From Mycobacterium nebraskense (lineage in GTDB: Bacteria > Actinomycetota > Actinomycetes > Mycobacteriales > Mycobacteriaceae), in contig NZ_LQPH01000153.1 in the NCBI RefSeq assembly GCF_002102255.1, positions 62,001 through 126,000 on the forward strand: a DNA stretch of 64,000 nt, in the 5' to 3' direction. A program made the position numbers and the translations under genes. Shown here piece after piece: positions 10,339 to 18,679 of this stretch (positions within the stretch are counted from its first letter, which is position 1; each line of letters begins with the position of its first letter). The notes beneath the pieces were generated by a model that ran no database searches, was not told where the DNA came from, and saw only the letters and a list, made by a program, of their open reading frames with translations.

Positions 10339-11214
10339 CTAGAGCGAGCCGATGCCGGACTGCGGGTTGAGCGCGAAACCCCAGTCGAACAACGTGGCCG
10401 CCTGGTCCCAATAGCTCGGCCCGCCGGTTTTCACCAGGCCGTACATCATGGCGATGACCAGCCGCCGGCCGCCCCGGGCCGCCGCGCCGACGAAGGTCTT
10501 GCGGGCGGCGTCGGTGAACCCCGTCTTCCCGCCGATCGCGCCGGGATAGCGCTGCAGCAGCTCATCCTGGTTGGTGATCGGGTGATCGCCGTTATCGCCG
10601 GGGAACATCGCCGATGGCTCGGCGGTGATCTGGGCGAACACCGGGTTGGACATCGCGGCGCGGAAGATGACGGCCAGGTCGTGGGCCGTCGAGGACCCGG
10701 ATCCGCCGGGCCCGTCCAGGCCGGACGGCGTCGCGGCGTGGGTGCTCGTCGCGCCCAGCGACGCGGCCCTTGCGTTCATCTTGGCGACCGTGGCGTCGGG
10801 GCCGCCCAGCATGTGCGCCAGCGTGTTGGCGGCGTCGTTACCCGAGACCAGCAGCAGGCCATCGAGGAGCTGGCGCGCGGTGTAGATGCGGCCCGGTTTG
10901 ACGCCGACACAGTTGCACTCCACCTGGGTGTCGGCGACATCGGCGACCACCGTGGAGTCCAGGCTCACCTGGTCCAGGGCCACCAACGCCAACAACACCT
11001 TGATGGTGCTTGCCGGCGGGTGGGCCACATTCTGGTCGCGGCCGGCCAGCACCTGACCGCTGTCGAGATCGGCCACGATCCAGGTCTGAGCCGGGCCGTC
11101 GGGGATCGGTACCGAGCCGACCGGCTGCATGCTGTCGGCCCAGGCAGTGGGGACGGTGGCGCCGCACGCACCGACCGTGAGCAGGGCCGCGGCTGCGGCC
11201 AAGACCTTGCGCAT
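10339..11214 (-). CDS. dacB2: D-alanyl-D-alanine carboxypeptidase, S11 family (DacB2-like)
   Basis: A 291-residue exported penicillin-binding carboxypeptidase that would trim the terminal D-Ala of peptidoglycan stem peptides. The three active-site motifs are present: STIK (Ser 69, Lys 72), SGN in LLVSGNDAA, and KTG in GGKTGFT. The N-terminus is a signal sequence ending in TVGAC, which fits a lipobox, so it may be a lipoprotein. No C-terminal membrane anchor is seen. The frame extends to 11274, but 11214 is chosen because the signal peptide begins there and TAGACT lies 8 nt upstream. Divergent from the SnoaL-like gene. Confidence 0.9.
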   Translation of the reverse strand: MRKVLAAAAALLTVGACGATVPTAWADSMQPVGSVPIPDGPAQTWIVADLDSGQVLAGRDQNVAHPPASTIKVLLALVALDQVSLDSTVVADVADTQVECNCVGVKPGRIYTARQLLDGLLLVSGNDAANTLAHMLGGPDATVAKMNARAASLGATSTHAATPSGLDGPGGSGSSTAHDLAVIFRAAMSNPVFAQITAEPSAMFPGDNGDHPITNQDELLQRYPGAIGGKTGFTDAARKTFVGAAARGGRRLVIAMMYGLVKTGGPSYWDQAATLFDWGFALNPQSGIGSL

Positions 11215-11222
11215 GGGCCGAA

Positions 11223-11228
11223 AGTCTA
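11223..11228 (-). promoter_or_regulatory. -10 element of dacB2 (leaderless type)
   Basis: TAGACT on the minus strand, 8 nt before ATG 11214. Fits TAnnnT. It supports the shorter dacB2 start. Confidence 0.35.
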
Positions 11229-11259
11229 ACTTCCGGGCCTGTTCGGCGCCGATTTTCAG

Positions 11260-11265
11260 TACTGT
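11260..11265 (+). promoter_or_regulatory. -10 element of the SnoaL-like gene (leaderless type)
   Basis: TACTGT, 7 nt before ATG 11273, with no ribosome binding site between them. It forms a compact divergent promoter region with dacB2. Confidence 0.4.
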
Positions 11266-11272
11266 CCGATGC

Positions 11273-11692
11273 ATGTTGAGCCTGGCCGAAATTTCCGATC
11301 GCCTAGAGATCCAGCAGCTTCTGGTGGACTACTCCACCGCCATTGACCAGCGCCGATTCGACGACCTCGACAAGGTGTTCACGGCCGATGCGTACATCGA
11401 CTACACCGCCCTCGGGGGCATCGAGGGCCAGTACCCGGAGGTCAAGAAGTGGCTGTCGGAGGTGCTGCCGAACTTCCCGGTGTACGCGCACATGCTGGGC
11501 AACTTCTCGGTGCAGATAGACGGGGACAAGGCCTCGTCGCGGGTGATCTGCTTCAACCCGATGGTGCTTGGCGGTGACAAGGATCAGGTGCTGTTCTGCG
11601 GGCTCTGGTACGACGACGAGTTCGTCCGCACGCCCGAGGGCTGGCGGATGACCCGCCGGGCCGAGTCCAAGGTCTTCCAGAAGGTCATGTAG
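11273..11692 (+). CDS. SnoaL/NTF2-like fold protein (Rv2910c-like)
   Basis: A 139-residue single-domain protein of the SnoaL-like (NTF2 fold) type. An N-terminal helix carries [21 protein letters not shown], which is characteristic of SnoaL_4 polyketide-cyclase-like or dehydratase-like domains. These folds act as small isomerases, cyclases or binding proteins; the function here is unknown. The frame is open from 11129, but ATG 11273 starts the conserved domain and has a leaderless-type -10. It sits between dacB2 and rpsP as in H37Rv. Confidence 0.85.
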   Translation: MLSLAEISDRLEIQQLLVDYSTAIDQRRFDDLDKVFTADAYIDYTALGGIEGQYPEVKKWLSEVLPNFPVYAHMLGNFSVQIDGDKASSRVICFNPMVLGGDKDQVLFCGLWYDDEFVRTPEGWRMTRRAESKVFQKVM

Positions 11693-11733
11693 GCCGCGTC
11701 GGGCTTTCGCCGCTTTCGCTACTTTCGGCGACG

Positions 11734-11766
11734 GATTTCTGGCGCGGCGGCCTGTTCTGGCACAAT
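11734..11766 (+). promoter_or_regulatory. rpsP operon promoter with motif shared with rplS
   Basis: GATTT (11734-11738) and TCTGGCACAAT (11756-11766) lie 33 nt end to end, exactly as upstream of rplS at 15012-15044. TGG-CACAAT reads as an extended -10. The predicted transcript has a leader of about 120 nt before rpsP. Confidence 0.45.
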
Positions 11767-11892
11767 GGGCGGCTGTCCGCCGAGCGATTACGCATCGCTT
11801 CGTGGTCATACACGCGAGGCAAAACCGGATCCGGGCATCCCGCCCCGATCGCTGAATTGCAGCGTGACACACACAGGAGAATTCGCTTAACC

Positions 11893-12411
11893 ATGGCTGT
11901 GAAGATCAAGCTCACCCGGCTTGGCAAGATCCGCAATCCCCAGTACCGCATCGCCGTCGCCGACGCGCGGACGCGGCGCGACGGTCGCTCCATCGAGGTC
12001 ATCGGTCGCTACCACCCGAAGGAAGACCCCAGCCTCATCGAGATCAACTCCGAGCGCGCCCAATACTGGCTGTCGGTGGGTGCGCAGCCCACCGAGCCCG
12101 TCCTCAAGCTGCTGAAGATCACCGGTGACTGGCAGAAGTTCAAGGGTCTGCCCGGCACCGAGGGCCACTTGAAGCTCGCCCCGCCCAAGCCCAGCAAGCT
12201 CGACCTGTTCAACGCCGCGCTGGCCGAGGCCGAGGGCGGTCCCACCACCGAGGCCGCGAAACCGAAGAAGAAGGCCCCGGCCAAGAAGGCCGCGAAGGCT
12301 GCCGAGCCAGAGGCCGCCGCCGAGGCGCCTGCGGAGACCGCCGCTGAGGCCGCGCCCGCGGAGCCGGCTGCCGAGGGCGGCGAGCAGGCCGCGCCGAGCA
12401 CCGAAAGCTGA
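11893..12411 (+). CDS. rpsP: 30S ribosomal protein bS16
   Basis: A 172-residue bS16. The first 110 residues are the conserved domain ([20 protein letters not shown]). The last 50 or so form an Ala/Glu/Lys/Pro low-complexity tail; such tails are common in mycobacterial S16, while E. coli S16 has only 82 residues. ATG 11893 is preceded by AGGAGA. First gene of rpsP-khpA-rimM-trmD, linking small-subunit assembly (S16, RimM) with tRNA modification (TrmD). Confidence 0.97.
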   Translation: MAVKIKLTRLGKIRNPQYRIAVADARTRRDGRSIEVIGRYHPKEDPSLIEINSERAQYWLSVGAQPTEPVLKLLKITGDWQKFKGLPGTEGHLKLAPPKPSKLDLFNAALAEAEGGPTTEAAKPKKKAPAKKAAKAAEPEAAAEAPAETAAEAAPAEPAAEGGEQAAPSTES

Positions 12412-12419
12412 CCGCGCCG

Positions 12420-12662
12420 ATGAGTACGGTCGTCGTTGACGCGGTGGAGCATCTGGTCCGGGGGATTGTCGACAACCCCGACGATGTCCGGGTGGACATG
12501 GTGACCAGCCGCCGCGGCCGAACTGTCGAGGTCCACGTCCATCCCGACGACTTGGGCAAGGTGATCGGTCGCGGCGGACGCACCGCGACCGCCCTGCGCA
12601 CGCTGGTCGCCGGCATCGGTGGCCGCGGAATCCGTGTCGACGTGGTGGACACCGACCAGTAG
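12420..12662 (+). CDS. khpA: KH-domain RNA-binding protein KhpA (Rv2908c-like)
   Basis: An 80-residue protein made of one type II KH domain with the RNA-contacting loop VIGRGGRT (GxxG). It starts 8 nt after rpsP. KhpA proteins bind RNA broadly, often with a Jag/KhpB partner, and sit next to rpsP in many Gram-positive bacteria. It is in the same frame as rimM, separated by its TAG. Confidence 0.93.
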   Translation: MSTVVVDAVEHLVRGIVDNPDDVRVDMVTSRRGRTVEVHVHPDDLGKVIGRGGRTATALRTLVAGIGGRGIRVDVVDTDQ

Positions 12663-12670
12663 CCCCATGG

Positions 12671-12685
12671 AACTCCGTTGGAGTT
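12671..12685 (+). promoter_or_regulatory. small hairpin over the rimM TTG start
   Basis: AACTCC (12671-12676) and GGAGTT (12680-12685) are perfectly complementary around the 3-nt loop GTT, and the TTG start of rimM (12678-12680) lies in the loop and stem edge. It could limit initiation or couple it to translation of khpA. Structure is seen; function is inference. Confidence 0.3.
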
Positions 12686-13199
12686 GACCGTCGGGCGCGT
12701 CGCGAAAGCGCACGGGATCGGCGGCGAGGTCATCGTCGAGATTCGCACCGACGACCCCGGCGCCCGGTTCGCGCCGGGCAATACCCTGCACGGCAAGGCA
12801 TCCCGCGGCGGCGGGGAACGCGACTTCGTCGTCGAGAGCGCGCGCGAACACGGCGGACGGCTGCTGTTGCGATTGGCCGGGGTGACCGACCGTGACTCCG
12901 CCGACGCGCTGCGCGGCACCGTGTTCGTCGTCGATTCCGATGACTTGCCGCCCCTCGACGAGCCGGACACGTACTACGACCACCAGCTCGAAGGGCTGTA
13001 TGTCCGGACCGTTGCGGGCCAGGATGTCGGCGTCGTCGCCGAGGTACTGCACACCGCCGCCGGCGAGTTGCTGGCGGTGCGGCGAGGCGACGGCGGGGAA
13101 GTGTTGGTGCCGTTCGTCGGCGCGATCGTCACGTCGGTGTCACTCGACGACCGCAGTGTGGAGATCGATCCGCCCGAGGGCCTGCTGGATCTTGCATGA
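12678..13199 (+). CDS. rimM: 16S rRNA processing/ribosome maturation factor RimM
   Basis: A 173-residue RimM. The N-terminal domain ([18 protein letters not shown]) and the C-terminal PRC-barrel ([13 protein letters not shown]...VPFVGAIV) are both present. It binds S19 in the 30S head and helps 16S rRNA maturation. The only reasonable start is TTG 12678 (alternative TTG 12684); the nearby ATG 12667 is out of frame. Its last bases overlap trmD as ATGA. Confidence 0.93.
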   Translation: MELTVGRVAKAHGIGGEVIVEIRTDDPGARFAPGNTLHGKASRGGGERDFVVESAREHGGRLLLRLAGVTDRDSADALRGTVFVVDSDDLPPLDEPDTYYDHQLEGLYVRTVAGQDVGVVAEVLHTAAGELLAVRRGDGGEVLVPFVGAIVTSVSLDDRSVEIDPPEGLLDLA

Positions 13200-13882
13200 G
13201 AATCGACGTCGTCACCATCTTCCCGACCTTCCTGGACCCGTTGCGGCAATCGTTGCCGGGCAAGGCGATTCAGTCGGGCCTGGTCGACCTGCAGGTGCAC
13301 GATTTGCGTAGGTGGACGCACGACGTGCATCGCTCGGTCGACGACGCGCCCTACGGGGGTGGCCCCGGGATGGTGATGAAGGCGCCGGTGTGGGGTGAAG
13401 CGTTGGACGAAATATGTTCGGATCAAACCGTTTTGGTTGTCCCCACGCCCGCCGGTGGGTTGTTCACGCAGGCCGATGCCCAGCGCTGGAGCGCCGAGGA
13501 GCACCTGGTGTTCGCGTGCGGTCGGTACGAGGGCATCGATCAGCGGGTCATCGAGGATGCCGCCCGACGCATGCGGGTCGAAGAAGTCTCGATCGGCGAC
13601 TACGTCCTGCCCGGCGGGGAGTCGGCGGCGGTGGTGATGATCGAAGCCGTGGTGCGCCTGCTCGAGGGAGTGCTCGGCAACCCGGCGTCGCATCGTGAGG
13701 ATTCGCACTCGCCGGCCCTGGACCGGCTGTTGGAGGGGCCCAGCTACACCCGGCCGCCGAGCTGGCGCGGGCTCGATGTTCCCGAGGTCTTGTTGTCCGG
13801 AGACCACGCGCGCGTCGCCGCATGGCGCCGGGAGGTTTCGCTGCAGCGCACCCGCGAACGCCGCCCGGAGCTGCTGGACTAA
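13196..13882 (+). CDS. trmD: tRNA (guanine-N1)-methyltransferase TrmD
   Basis: A 228-residue SPOUT methyltransferase that makes m1G37 in tRNAs and prevents +1 frameshifting. Motifs of the trefoil-knot SAM site are present: [21 protein letters not shown] and [13 protein letters not shown] 13196 overlaps the rimM stop by 4 nt. Its TAA overlaps the stop of the convergent lipoprotein gene. Confidence 0.97.
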   Translation: MRIDVVTIFPTFLDPLRQSLPGKAIQSGLVDLQVHDLRRWTHDVHRSVDDAPYGGGPGMVMKAPVWGEALDEICSDQTVLVVPTPAGGLFTQADAQRWSAEEHLVFACGRYEGIDQRVIEDAARRMRVEEVSIGDYVLPGGESAAVVMIEAVVRLLEGVLGNPASHREDSHSPALDRLLEGPSYTRPPSWRGLDVPEVLLSGDHARVAAWRREVSLQRTRERRPELLD

Positions 13883-14847
13883 AGCCCGCGCCGCAGCGGG
13901 TCGATCCGCCCCTCGGGAAATATTGTCTTGACCGCCCGGGTGATGGTCTCGCGGGCGGTGGCGTCGTCGGAGGGCTGCAGGGACTGCACCACCATGATGT
14001 AACGACGGTCCGCCCCGATCACGCCGGTCGACAGGTGCATCCAGTCACTGCCGATGCAGCACATCCAGCCCTGCTTGACCGCCACCGGTTCGGCGTACAG
14101 ACCGTCCGGGATGCCGAACCGCTGCGGGTAGCCGTCGAGCCCGTTTGGGGTGGACTGGGCCAGGTCGTCGACGATGACCTTCGCCTTGTCGGCCGGCAGC
14201 CCTCCCGATCCGTCGAGCAGCATCTCGTAATAGCGGACCAGGTCGGTCATCGAGCTCATGGTGTTCCACCAGCGTCCGTCGCTGGGCGGGGTGGTCGACG
14301 TGAGCCCGTAGCGGGCCGCGACCGCGGTGATGATGGCGTTCTCACCGCCCTGCGCCCAGAACTTCTCGGCCGCGCCGTCGTCGGAGGACTGCAACATGAT
14401 GTCCAACGCCTGGCGGTCGCCGGCGTTCAGCGCAGCCCTGCCCTCGGATTCGTGCAGCAGCAGGTCGTCGGCGATGAAGAGCTTGGCCACCGATGCGGTG
14501 CCGATGACCTGGCTATTGCCGGTGGAGATCAGCTGGTGGGTTTTGCGATCGAGAATCGCCACCGACAGGGTGGCTCCACCGGCGGCGGCCTCGTCGGTTG
14601 CCTGCTGCACCCGCGCCTGCAGGCCGACGGACCCCGCGCTCGCCAGTTGCGGTTCCGGCAGCGGCGGCTTGACCGCCTCGAGCATCAGCTCGGCCACCCG
14701 TGGGGGCGGCTGGCGCAGACCGCGGTCGGGCGTGATGTAAACCGGCAGGTTGTATACCTTGGCCTGGACCTTCGCCTCGCACCCGGCGGCCACCACCAAC
14801 GCCACCGCCGCTGTGGCGGTGAACAAAATCAGCGGCCGAACGCGCAT
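13879..14847 (-). CDS. lppW: LppW-like lipoprotein with a beta-lactamase-like fold
   Basis: A 322-residue lipoprotein. The signal peptide ends in a lipobox (VAAGC, Cys near residue 22), and the mature part resembles class A beta-lactamases or D,D-peptidases. An SxxK motif is present (TASVAKLF), but the usual KTG is replaced by KQG (KQGWMCC). Catalysis may therefore be lost or changed. The start is ATG 14847, preceded by GGAGGAGAGG; the frame continues to 14925 but loses the signal peptide there. It sits between trmD and rplS as Rv2905 does in H37Rv. Confidence 0.82.
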   Translation of the reverse strand: MRVRPLILFTATAAVALVVAAGCEAKVQAKVYNLPVYITPDRGLRQPPPRVAELMLEAVKPPLPEPQLASAGSVGLQARVQQATDEAAAGGATLSVAILDRKTHQLISTGNSQVIGTASVAKLFIADDLLLHESEGRAALNAGDRQALDIMLQSSDDGAAEKFWAQGGENAIITAVAARYGLTSTTPPSDGRWWNTMSSMTDLVRYYEMLLDGSGGLPADKAKVIVDDLAQSTPNGLDGYPQRFGIPDGLYAEPVAVKQGWMCCIGSDWMHLSTGVIGADRRYIMVVQSLQPSDDATARETITRAVKTIFPEGRIDPLRRGL

Positions 14848-15011
14848 TCCTCTCCTCCGACGTGGCTCCGAGGCACCCAAGTGCACAGGCCCGGGCCGCG
14901 TCGCGCCACCTGCTCCGGCCGTCACCCAAGACCCGGTAGCGCGTTCTGGCCCCAGTCATATGTACCATTCACCAGCGTTTTCGGCTCGCTGCGAACCGCA
15001 TCGGAAGCTGT

Positions 15012-15044
15012 GATTTTCGTGGCACGCGTCCCATCTGGCACAAT
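15012..15044 (+). promoter_or_regulatory. rplS promoter with motif shared with rpsP
   Basis: GATTT (15012-15016) and TCTGGCACAAT (15034-15044) have the same 33-nt geometry as upstream of rpsP. TGG-CACAAT reads as an extended -10. A leader of about 150 nt follows, with two small perfect hairpins: TCTCGC/GCGAGA (15086-15102) and CCTCAC/GTGAGG (15141-15159). The 354-bp gap 14848-15201 holds this promoter, the rplS leader and the upstream region of the lipoprotein gene; no further gene is seen in it. Confidence 0.45.
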
Positions 15045-15201
15045 TGACCAGTTGTCTCCAGCGGTTGCCGGCCGGCCGGGCCGCTTCTCGCCTGCTGCGA
15101 GATACGCGCAAGTTGCCCCAAACCATCGGCTTGGCGACCGCCTCACAACCTAGGTGAGGGCTGTTGCCCCAGGCCGCGACCGCAAGGAAGTGCCTTCTCA
15201 G

Positions 15202-15543
15202 ATGAACCGCCTGGACTTCGTCGACCAAGCGTCGCTGCGCGACGACATCCCGGTTTTCGGCCCGGGCGACACCATCAACGTGCACGTCAAGGTCATCGAG
15301 GGCGCCAAGGAGCGTATCCAGGTGTTCAAGGGCGTGGTGATCCGTCGGCAGGGCGGCGGCATCCGCGAGACCTTCACCGTGCGCAAGGAGAGCTACGGCG
15401 TCGGCGTCGAGCGGACCTTTCCGGTGCATTCGCCGAACATCGACCACATCGAGGTGGTGACCCGTGGCGATGTCCGCCGCGCCAAGCTGTACTACCTGCG
15501 TGAGCTCCGCGGCAAGAAGGCCAAGATCAAGGAAAAGCGCTGA
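15202..15543 (+). CDS. rplS: 50S ribosomal protein bL19
   Basis: A 113-residue bL19, full length, with the conserved core [19 protein letters not shown] and a basic C-terminus ([10 protein letters not shown]). L19 sits at the 30S-50S interface. ATG 15202 is preceded by AAGGAAG. It has its own promoter and leader and stands apart from rpsP-trmD because the lipoprotein gene intervenes. Confidence 0.97.
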   Translation: MNRLDFVDQASLRDDIPVFGPGDTINVHVKVIEGAKERIQVFKGVVIRRQGGGIRETFTVRKESYGVGVERTFPVHSPNIDHIEVVTRGDVRRAKLYYLRELRGKKAKIKEKR

Positions 15544-15600
15544 GCCGGGACGGCCGGGCGGCAGCCCCGGTCGGTTTACCTCGCCACAATCTGCGCTGGC

Positions 15601-15606
15601 TACTCT
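15601..15606 (+). promoter_or_regulatory. -10 element of lepB (leaderless type)
   Basis: TACTCT fits TAnnnT and lies 6 nt before the GTG start of lepB, with no ribosome binding site. lepB is likely transcribed on its own in addition to any read-through from rplS. Confidence 0.45.
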
Positions 15607-15612
15607 GATCTC

Positions 15613-16503
15613 GTGACCGATCCCACGGACTCACCTGAGCCCCAGTCCGCCCAGTCAGAGCCGAAGGTCTCCACCCGCATCCCGGACACGCCTGAAGGCG
15701 AGTCGCCGAAGGCCGCCGAACCGGTCCCCGAACCGGGGGATGCGTCCGACGCGGACGCACCGGAGCGCACCAAGCGATCCACATTGCGGGAATTCGCGCT
15801 GCTGGCGGTGATCGCGGTGGCGCTCTATTACGTCATGTTGACGTTCGTGGCGCGGCCCTACCTGATCCCGTCGGAATCGATGGAGCCGACGCTGCACGGG
15901 TGCGCCGGTTGCGTCGGCGACCGGATCATGGTCGACAAGGTCAGCTATCGCTTCGACTCTCCGCGCCCCGGTGACGTCATCGTGTTCAAGGGACCGCCCA
16001 ACTGGAACCTCGGGTACAAGTCGATCCGGTCCAACAACACGGTGCTGCACTGGGCACAGGACGCGCTGTCCTTCATCGGCTTCGTGCCCCCCGACGAGAA
16101 CGACTTGGTCAAGCGGGTCATCGCGGTCGGCGGGCAGACGGTGCAGTGCCGGGCGGACACCGGGTTGACGGTCAACGGCAAGCCGCTCAAGGAGCCCTAC
16201 CTGGATCCGGCCACCATGATGGCCGACCCGTCGGTGTACCCGTGCCTGGGCAGCGAGTTCGGGCCGGTCACCGTTCCGCAGGGGCGGCTATGGGTGATGG
16301 GCGACAACCGGACGCACTCGGCGGATTCCCGTGCCCACTGCACCAGCGTCCCGGCCGAGGCGCTCAAGGGCGTGTTGTGCACGGGCGATCCGGCGTCGGG
16401 GACCGTGCCGGTGTCCAACGTGATCGGCAAGGCGAGGTTCATCGTGTGGCCGCCGGGGCGATGGGGTGGCGTGTCGTCGGTGAACCCGCAGCAGCGTCAG
16501 TAG
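15613..16503 (+). CDS. lepB: signal peptidase I
   Basis: A 296-residue type I signal peptidase. The N-terminus is an acidic, Pro-rich cytoplasmic tail of about 55 residues, followed by one membrane segment (about 60-80). The catalytic Ser is in PSESMEPT (Ser 89) and the general base Lys in [10 protein letters not shown] (Lys 167). Box E is [11 protein letters not shown]. Extra cysteines outside the membrane could form disulfides. It removes signal peptides from Sec and Tat cargo. The GTG start agrees with the -10 at 15601. Confidence 0.95.
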   Translation: MTDPTDSPEPQSAQSEPKVSTRIPDTPEGESPKAAEPVPEPGDASDADAPERTKRSTLREFALLAVIAVALYYVMLTFVARPYLIPSESMEPTLHGCAGCVGDRIMVDKVSYRFDSPRPGDVIVFKGPPNWNLGYKSIRSNNTVLHWAQDALSFIGFVPPDENDLVKRVIAVGGQTVQCRADTGLTVNGKPLKEPYLDPATMMADPSVYPCLGSEFGPVTVPQGRLWVMGDNRTHSADSRAHCTSVPAEALKGVLCTGDPASGTVPVSNVIGKARFIVWPPGRWGGVSSVNPQQRQ

Positions 16504-16516
16504 CCATGGCTTGGAA

Positions 16517-17323
16517 ATGACCCAGACGTGGCCGCCGCGGACGGTGATCCGCAAATCGTCGGGGTTGCGCACCCTGGAGTCAGCGCTGTACCGCAGCGGT
16601 TTGGGCCCGGTCGCCGGCGTGGACGAAGTCGGCCGCGGCGCCTGCGCCGGCCCGCTGGTGGTGGCCGCCTGTGTGCTTGGGCCCGGGCGTCTGGAAAGCC
16701 TTGCCGCGCTTGATGATTCGAAGAAGCTCACCGAGAGTGCCCGGGAGAAGTTGTTCCCGCTGATCCGTCGTTACGCGCTGGCCTACCACGTGGTGTTCAT
16801 CCCGCCGGCCGAGGTCGACCGGCGCGGTGTGCACGTCGCCAACATCGAAGGCATGCGCCGCGCTGTGGCGGGCCTGTCGCTGCGGCCCGGTTATGTGCTC
16901 AGCGACGGATTCCGGGTGCCCGGGCTGCCGGTGCCGTCGCTCCCGGTCATCGGCGGCGACGCGGTGGCGGCATGCATCGCCGCGGCCAGCGTGCTGGCGA
17001 AGGTCAGCCGGGACCGGCTGATGGTCGCTATGGACGCCGACCACCCGGGTTACGGTTTCGCCGAGCACAAGGGTTACAGCACACCGGCGCACAGCACGGC
17101 GCTGACGCAGCTGGGTCCCTGCCCCGAACACCGCCATTCGTTCATCAATGTCCGGCGCGTGGCCATAGGGTCAGGGGGGCTGGGTGGCCGGGTGGTGGCC
17201 GAATGCAGACCGGACGCAGACCGGACACTCCGCCCGCGCGCGGCGGATATCGGTGAGGAAAGATGGGGTAAGGATTCCCCGGGTGGAACGCCGGGGAAGT
17301 GTTTCTCCGAGAAGGACGTCTGA
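16517..17323 (+). CDS. rnhB: ribonuclease HII
   Basis: A 268-residue RNase HII that nicks RNA-DNA hybrids and single ribonucleotides in DNA. Metal-binding acidic residues are in [12 protein letters not shown], in LSDGF and in AKVSRDRLM. The family domain ends near residue 215; a 45-residue tail of uncertain meaning follows. ATG 16517 is chosen; TTG 16511 in the same frame is an alternative. It lies 13 nt after lepB. Confidence 0.94.
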   Translation: MTQTWPPRTVIRKSSGLRTLESALYRSGLGPVAGVDEVGRGACAGPLVVAACVLGPGRLESLAALDDSKKLTESAREKLFPLIRRYALAYHVVFIPPAEVDRRGVHVANIEGMRRAVAGLSLRPGYVLSDGFRVPGLPVPSLPVIGGDAVAACIAAASVLAKVSRDRLMVAMDADHPGYGFAEHKGYSTPAHSTALTQLGPCPEHRHSFINVRRVAIGSGGLGGRVVAECRPDADRTLRPRAADIGEERWGKDSPGGTPGKCFSEKDV

Positions 17324-17327
17324 ACAG

Positions 17328-17633
17328 ATGAGTGCCGAGGATCTCGAAAAGTACGAAACCGAGATGGAGCTCTCGCTGTACCGCGAATACAAGGACATCG
17401 TCGGTCAGTTCAGCTTCGTGGTGGAAACCGAGCGGCGCTTCTACCTGGCCAATAGCGTGGAGATGGTGCCACGCAACGCTGAGGGTGAGGTGTACTTCGA
17501 GCTGCGGCTGTCCGACGCCTGGGTATGGGACATGTACCGGCCGGCGCGGTTCGTCAAGCAGGTGCGGGTCGTGACGTTCAAGGACGTCAACATCGAAGAG
17601 GTGGAAAAGCCGGAGCTGCGGCTGCCTGAATAG
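17328..17633 (+). CDS. DUF2469 protein (Rv2901c-like)
   Basis: A 101-residue acidic protein highly conserved in actinobacteria, starting MSAEDLEKYETEMELSLYRE. No catalytic motif is visible and its role is unknown. It follows rnhB by 4 nt. ATG 17328 is supported by conservation; the frame is open further upstream only inside rnhB. Confidence 0.93.
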   Translation: MSAEDLEKYETEMELSLYREYKDIVGQFSFVVETERRFYLANSVEMVPRNAEGEVYFELRLSDAWVWDMYRPARFVKQVRVVTFKDVNIEEVEKPELRLPE

Positions 17634-17639
17634 CCGAAG

Positions 17640-18407
17640 CTAGCCGCCCTCCAGAGCCTGCTTTTCTTCCGGAGCCGGCAGTTCACCGCGTTTCTCGATC
17701 ACCACCCGGGCCACATCGGCGAGCTTGATGTTCAGCGCCTGGGAATGGCGCCGCAGCAGGTCGAACGCTTGTTCCTCGGTCATGTCGTGGAGCAGCATCA
17801 ACATGCCGACTGCCTTGCCGATCTCGCGATTGCTCAGCAGTCCCCGTCGAAGGCTGGTGGCGTCCTCGCCCTTGGCGACCGCATTGATGGCCACGCTGGC
17901 GAACGCGGCCAGCACCGCCGCGCGCCCGGCCGACTCGGCGTCGAACACGTTGGGGGTGTCGCTGAACAGGTTGAGTGCGGCGCCTTTGCGTTTGTCCACC
18001 AGCAGCCGAAAGCCCATCGCCCCGCGCACCGGTGTTTCCGCCACCAGGACCTTCGCCAGCTGCGGCCACAGCGACGGCGTCGTCAGGTCCGGGTCGATCT
18101 GTGGGGTTTCCTCCTCGATCGCGTCGATGCAGGGGCCGTCGCCGGAACGCCGTTCCAGCTCGTCGATCTGCCGCGCCAGCCGGTCACTCGCGCCCACGGT
18201 GACGTAGCGGTCGCCTTCACGCACCAACAGGCTGGCGTGGTCGCATCCGCGGACGACCAGGGTGGCGGCGACGCAGATGGCCGCATACATCTGCCCGGCG
18301 TCGGAGCCCTGGTAGATGATCTCGGCCAGCGCGGCGAAAACCGTCCCGGGGTCAGCCTTCTCCCCGCCGGGCGTCGGCCGGTCCGCGGCCGTTGATTCGT
18401 CCCCCAT
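17640..18407 (-). CDS. GAF and ANTAR domain RNA-binding response regulator
   Basis: A 255-residue protein. A GAF sensor domain spans about residues 25 to 165, and a C-terminal ANTAR domain (REIGKAVGMLMLLHDMTEEQ...AFDLLRRHSQ) follows. ANTAR domains bind paired-hairpin RNA antiterminators. The GAF ligand is unknown. ATG 18407 is preceded by GAGG at good spacing; ATG 18419 would add four residues. Not a gene I know at this place in H37Rv, so this and the next gene look like a local insertion. Confidence 0.88.
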   Translation of the reverse strand: MGDESTAADRPTPGGEKADPGTVFAALAEIIYQGSDAGQMYAAICVAATLVVRGCDHASLLVREGDRYVTVGASDRLARQIDELERRSGDGPCIDAIEEETPQIDPDLTTPSLWPQLAKVLVAETPVRGAMGFRLLVDKRKGAALNLFSDTPNVFDAESAGRAAVLAAFASVAINAVAKGEDATSLRRGLLSNREIGKAVGMLMLLHDMTEEQAFDLLRRHSQALNIKLADVARVVIEKRGELPAPEEKQALEGG

Positions 18408-18643
18408 GTTGTGCCTCATTCCCTGCGCAGTCGCAGTCTGACCCCGCGATCGATCGCCGTAGATTATCGGTCCTGGGCGCGGCCCTCACACGCTGTTCGG
18501 TGCGATTGCGACGAAATCCACGCGCCACGGCTCCAGCCCCGGGCCAGCGAAAATCACCCGCTGACAATACGGGTACCCGCCCGCGCGGCGCTTACGAATT
18601 GCGACACCGGCGGCAGAGGCGCGTGGTGACGTTTCCCACGCGT

Positions 18644-18668
18644 GGTTTCGGCGGGCCTTGAGCGGGAA
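18644..18668 (+). promoter_or_regulatory. possible SigF-type promoter of the SDR gene
   Basis: GGTTT (18644-18648), a 15-nt spacer and GGGAA (18664-18668) resemble the mycobacterial SigF consensus GGTTT-N15-17-GGGTA, with one mismatch. It lies about 12 nt before the GTG at 18680. The rest of the 18420-18679 gap shows nothing else. Confidence 0.3.
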
Positions 18669-18679
18669 AGAGCCTTGGA

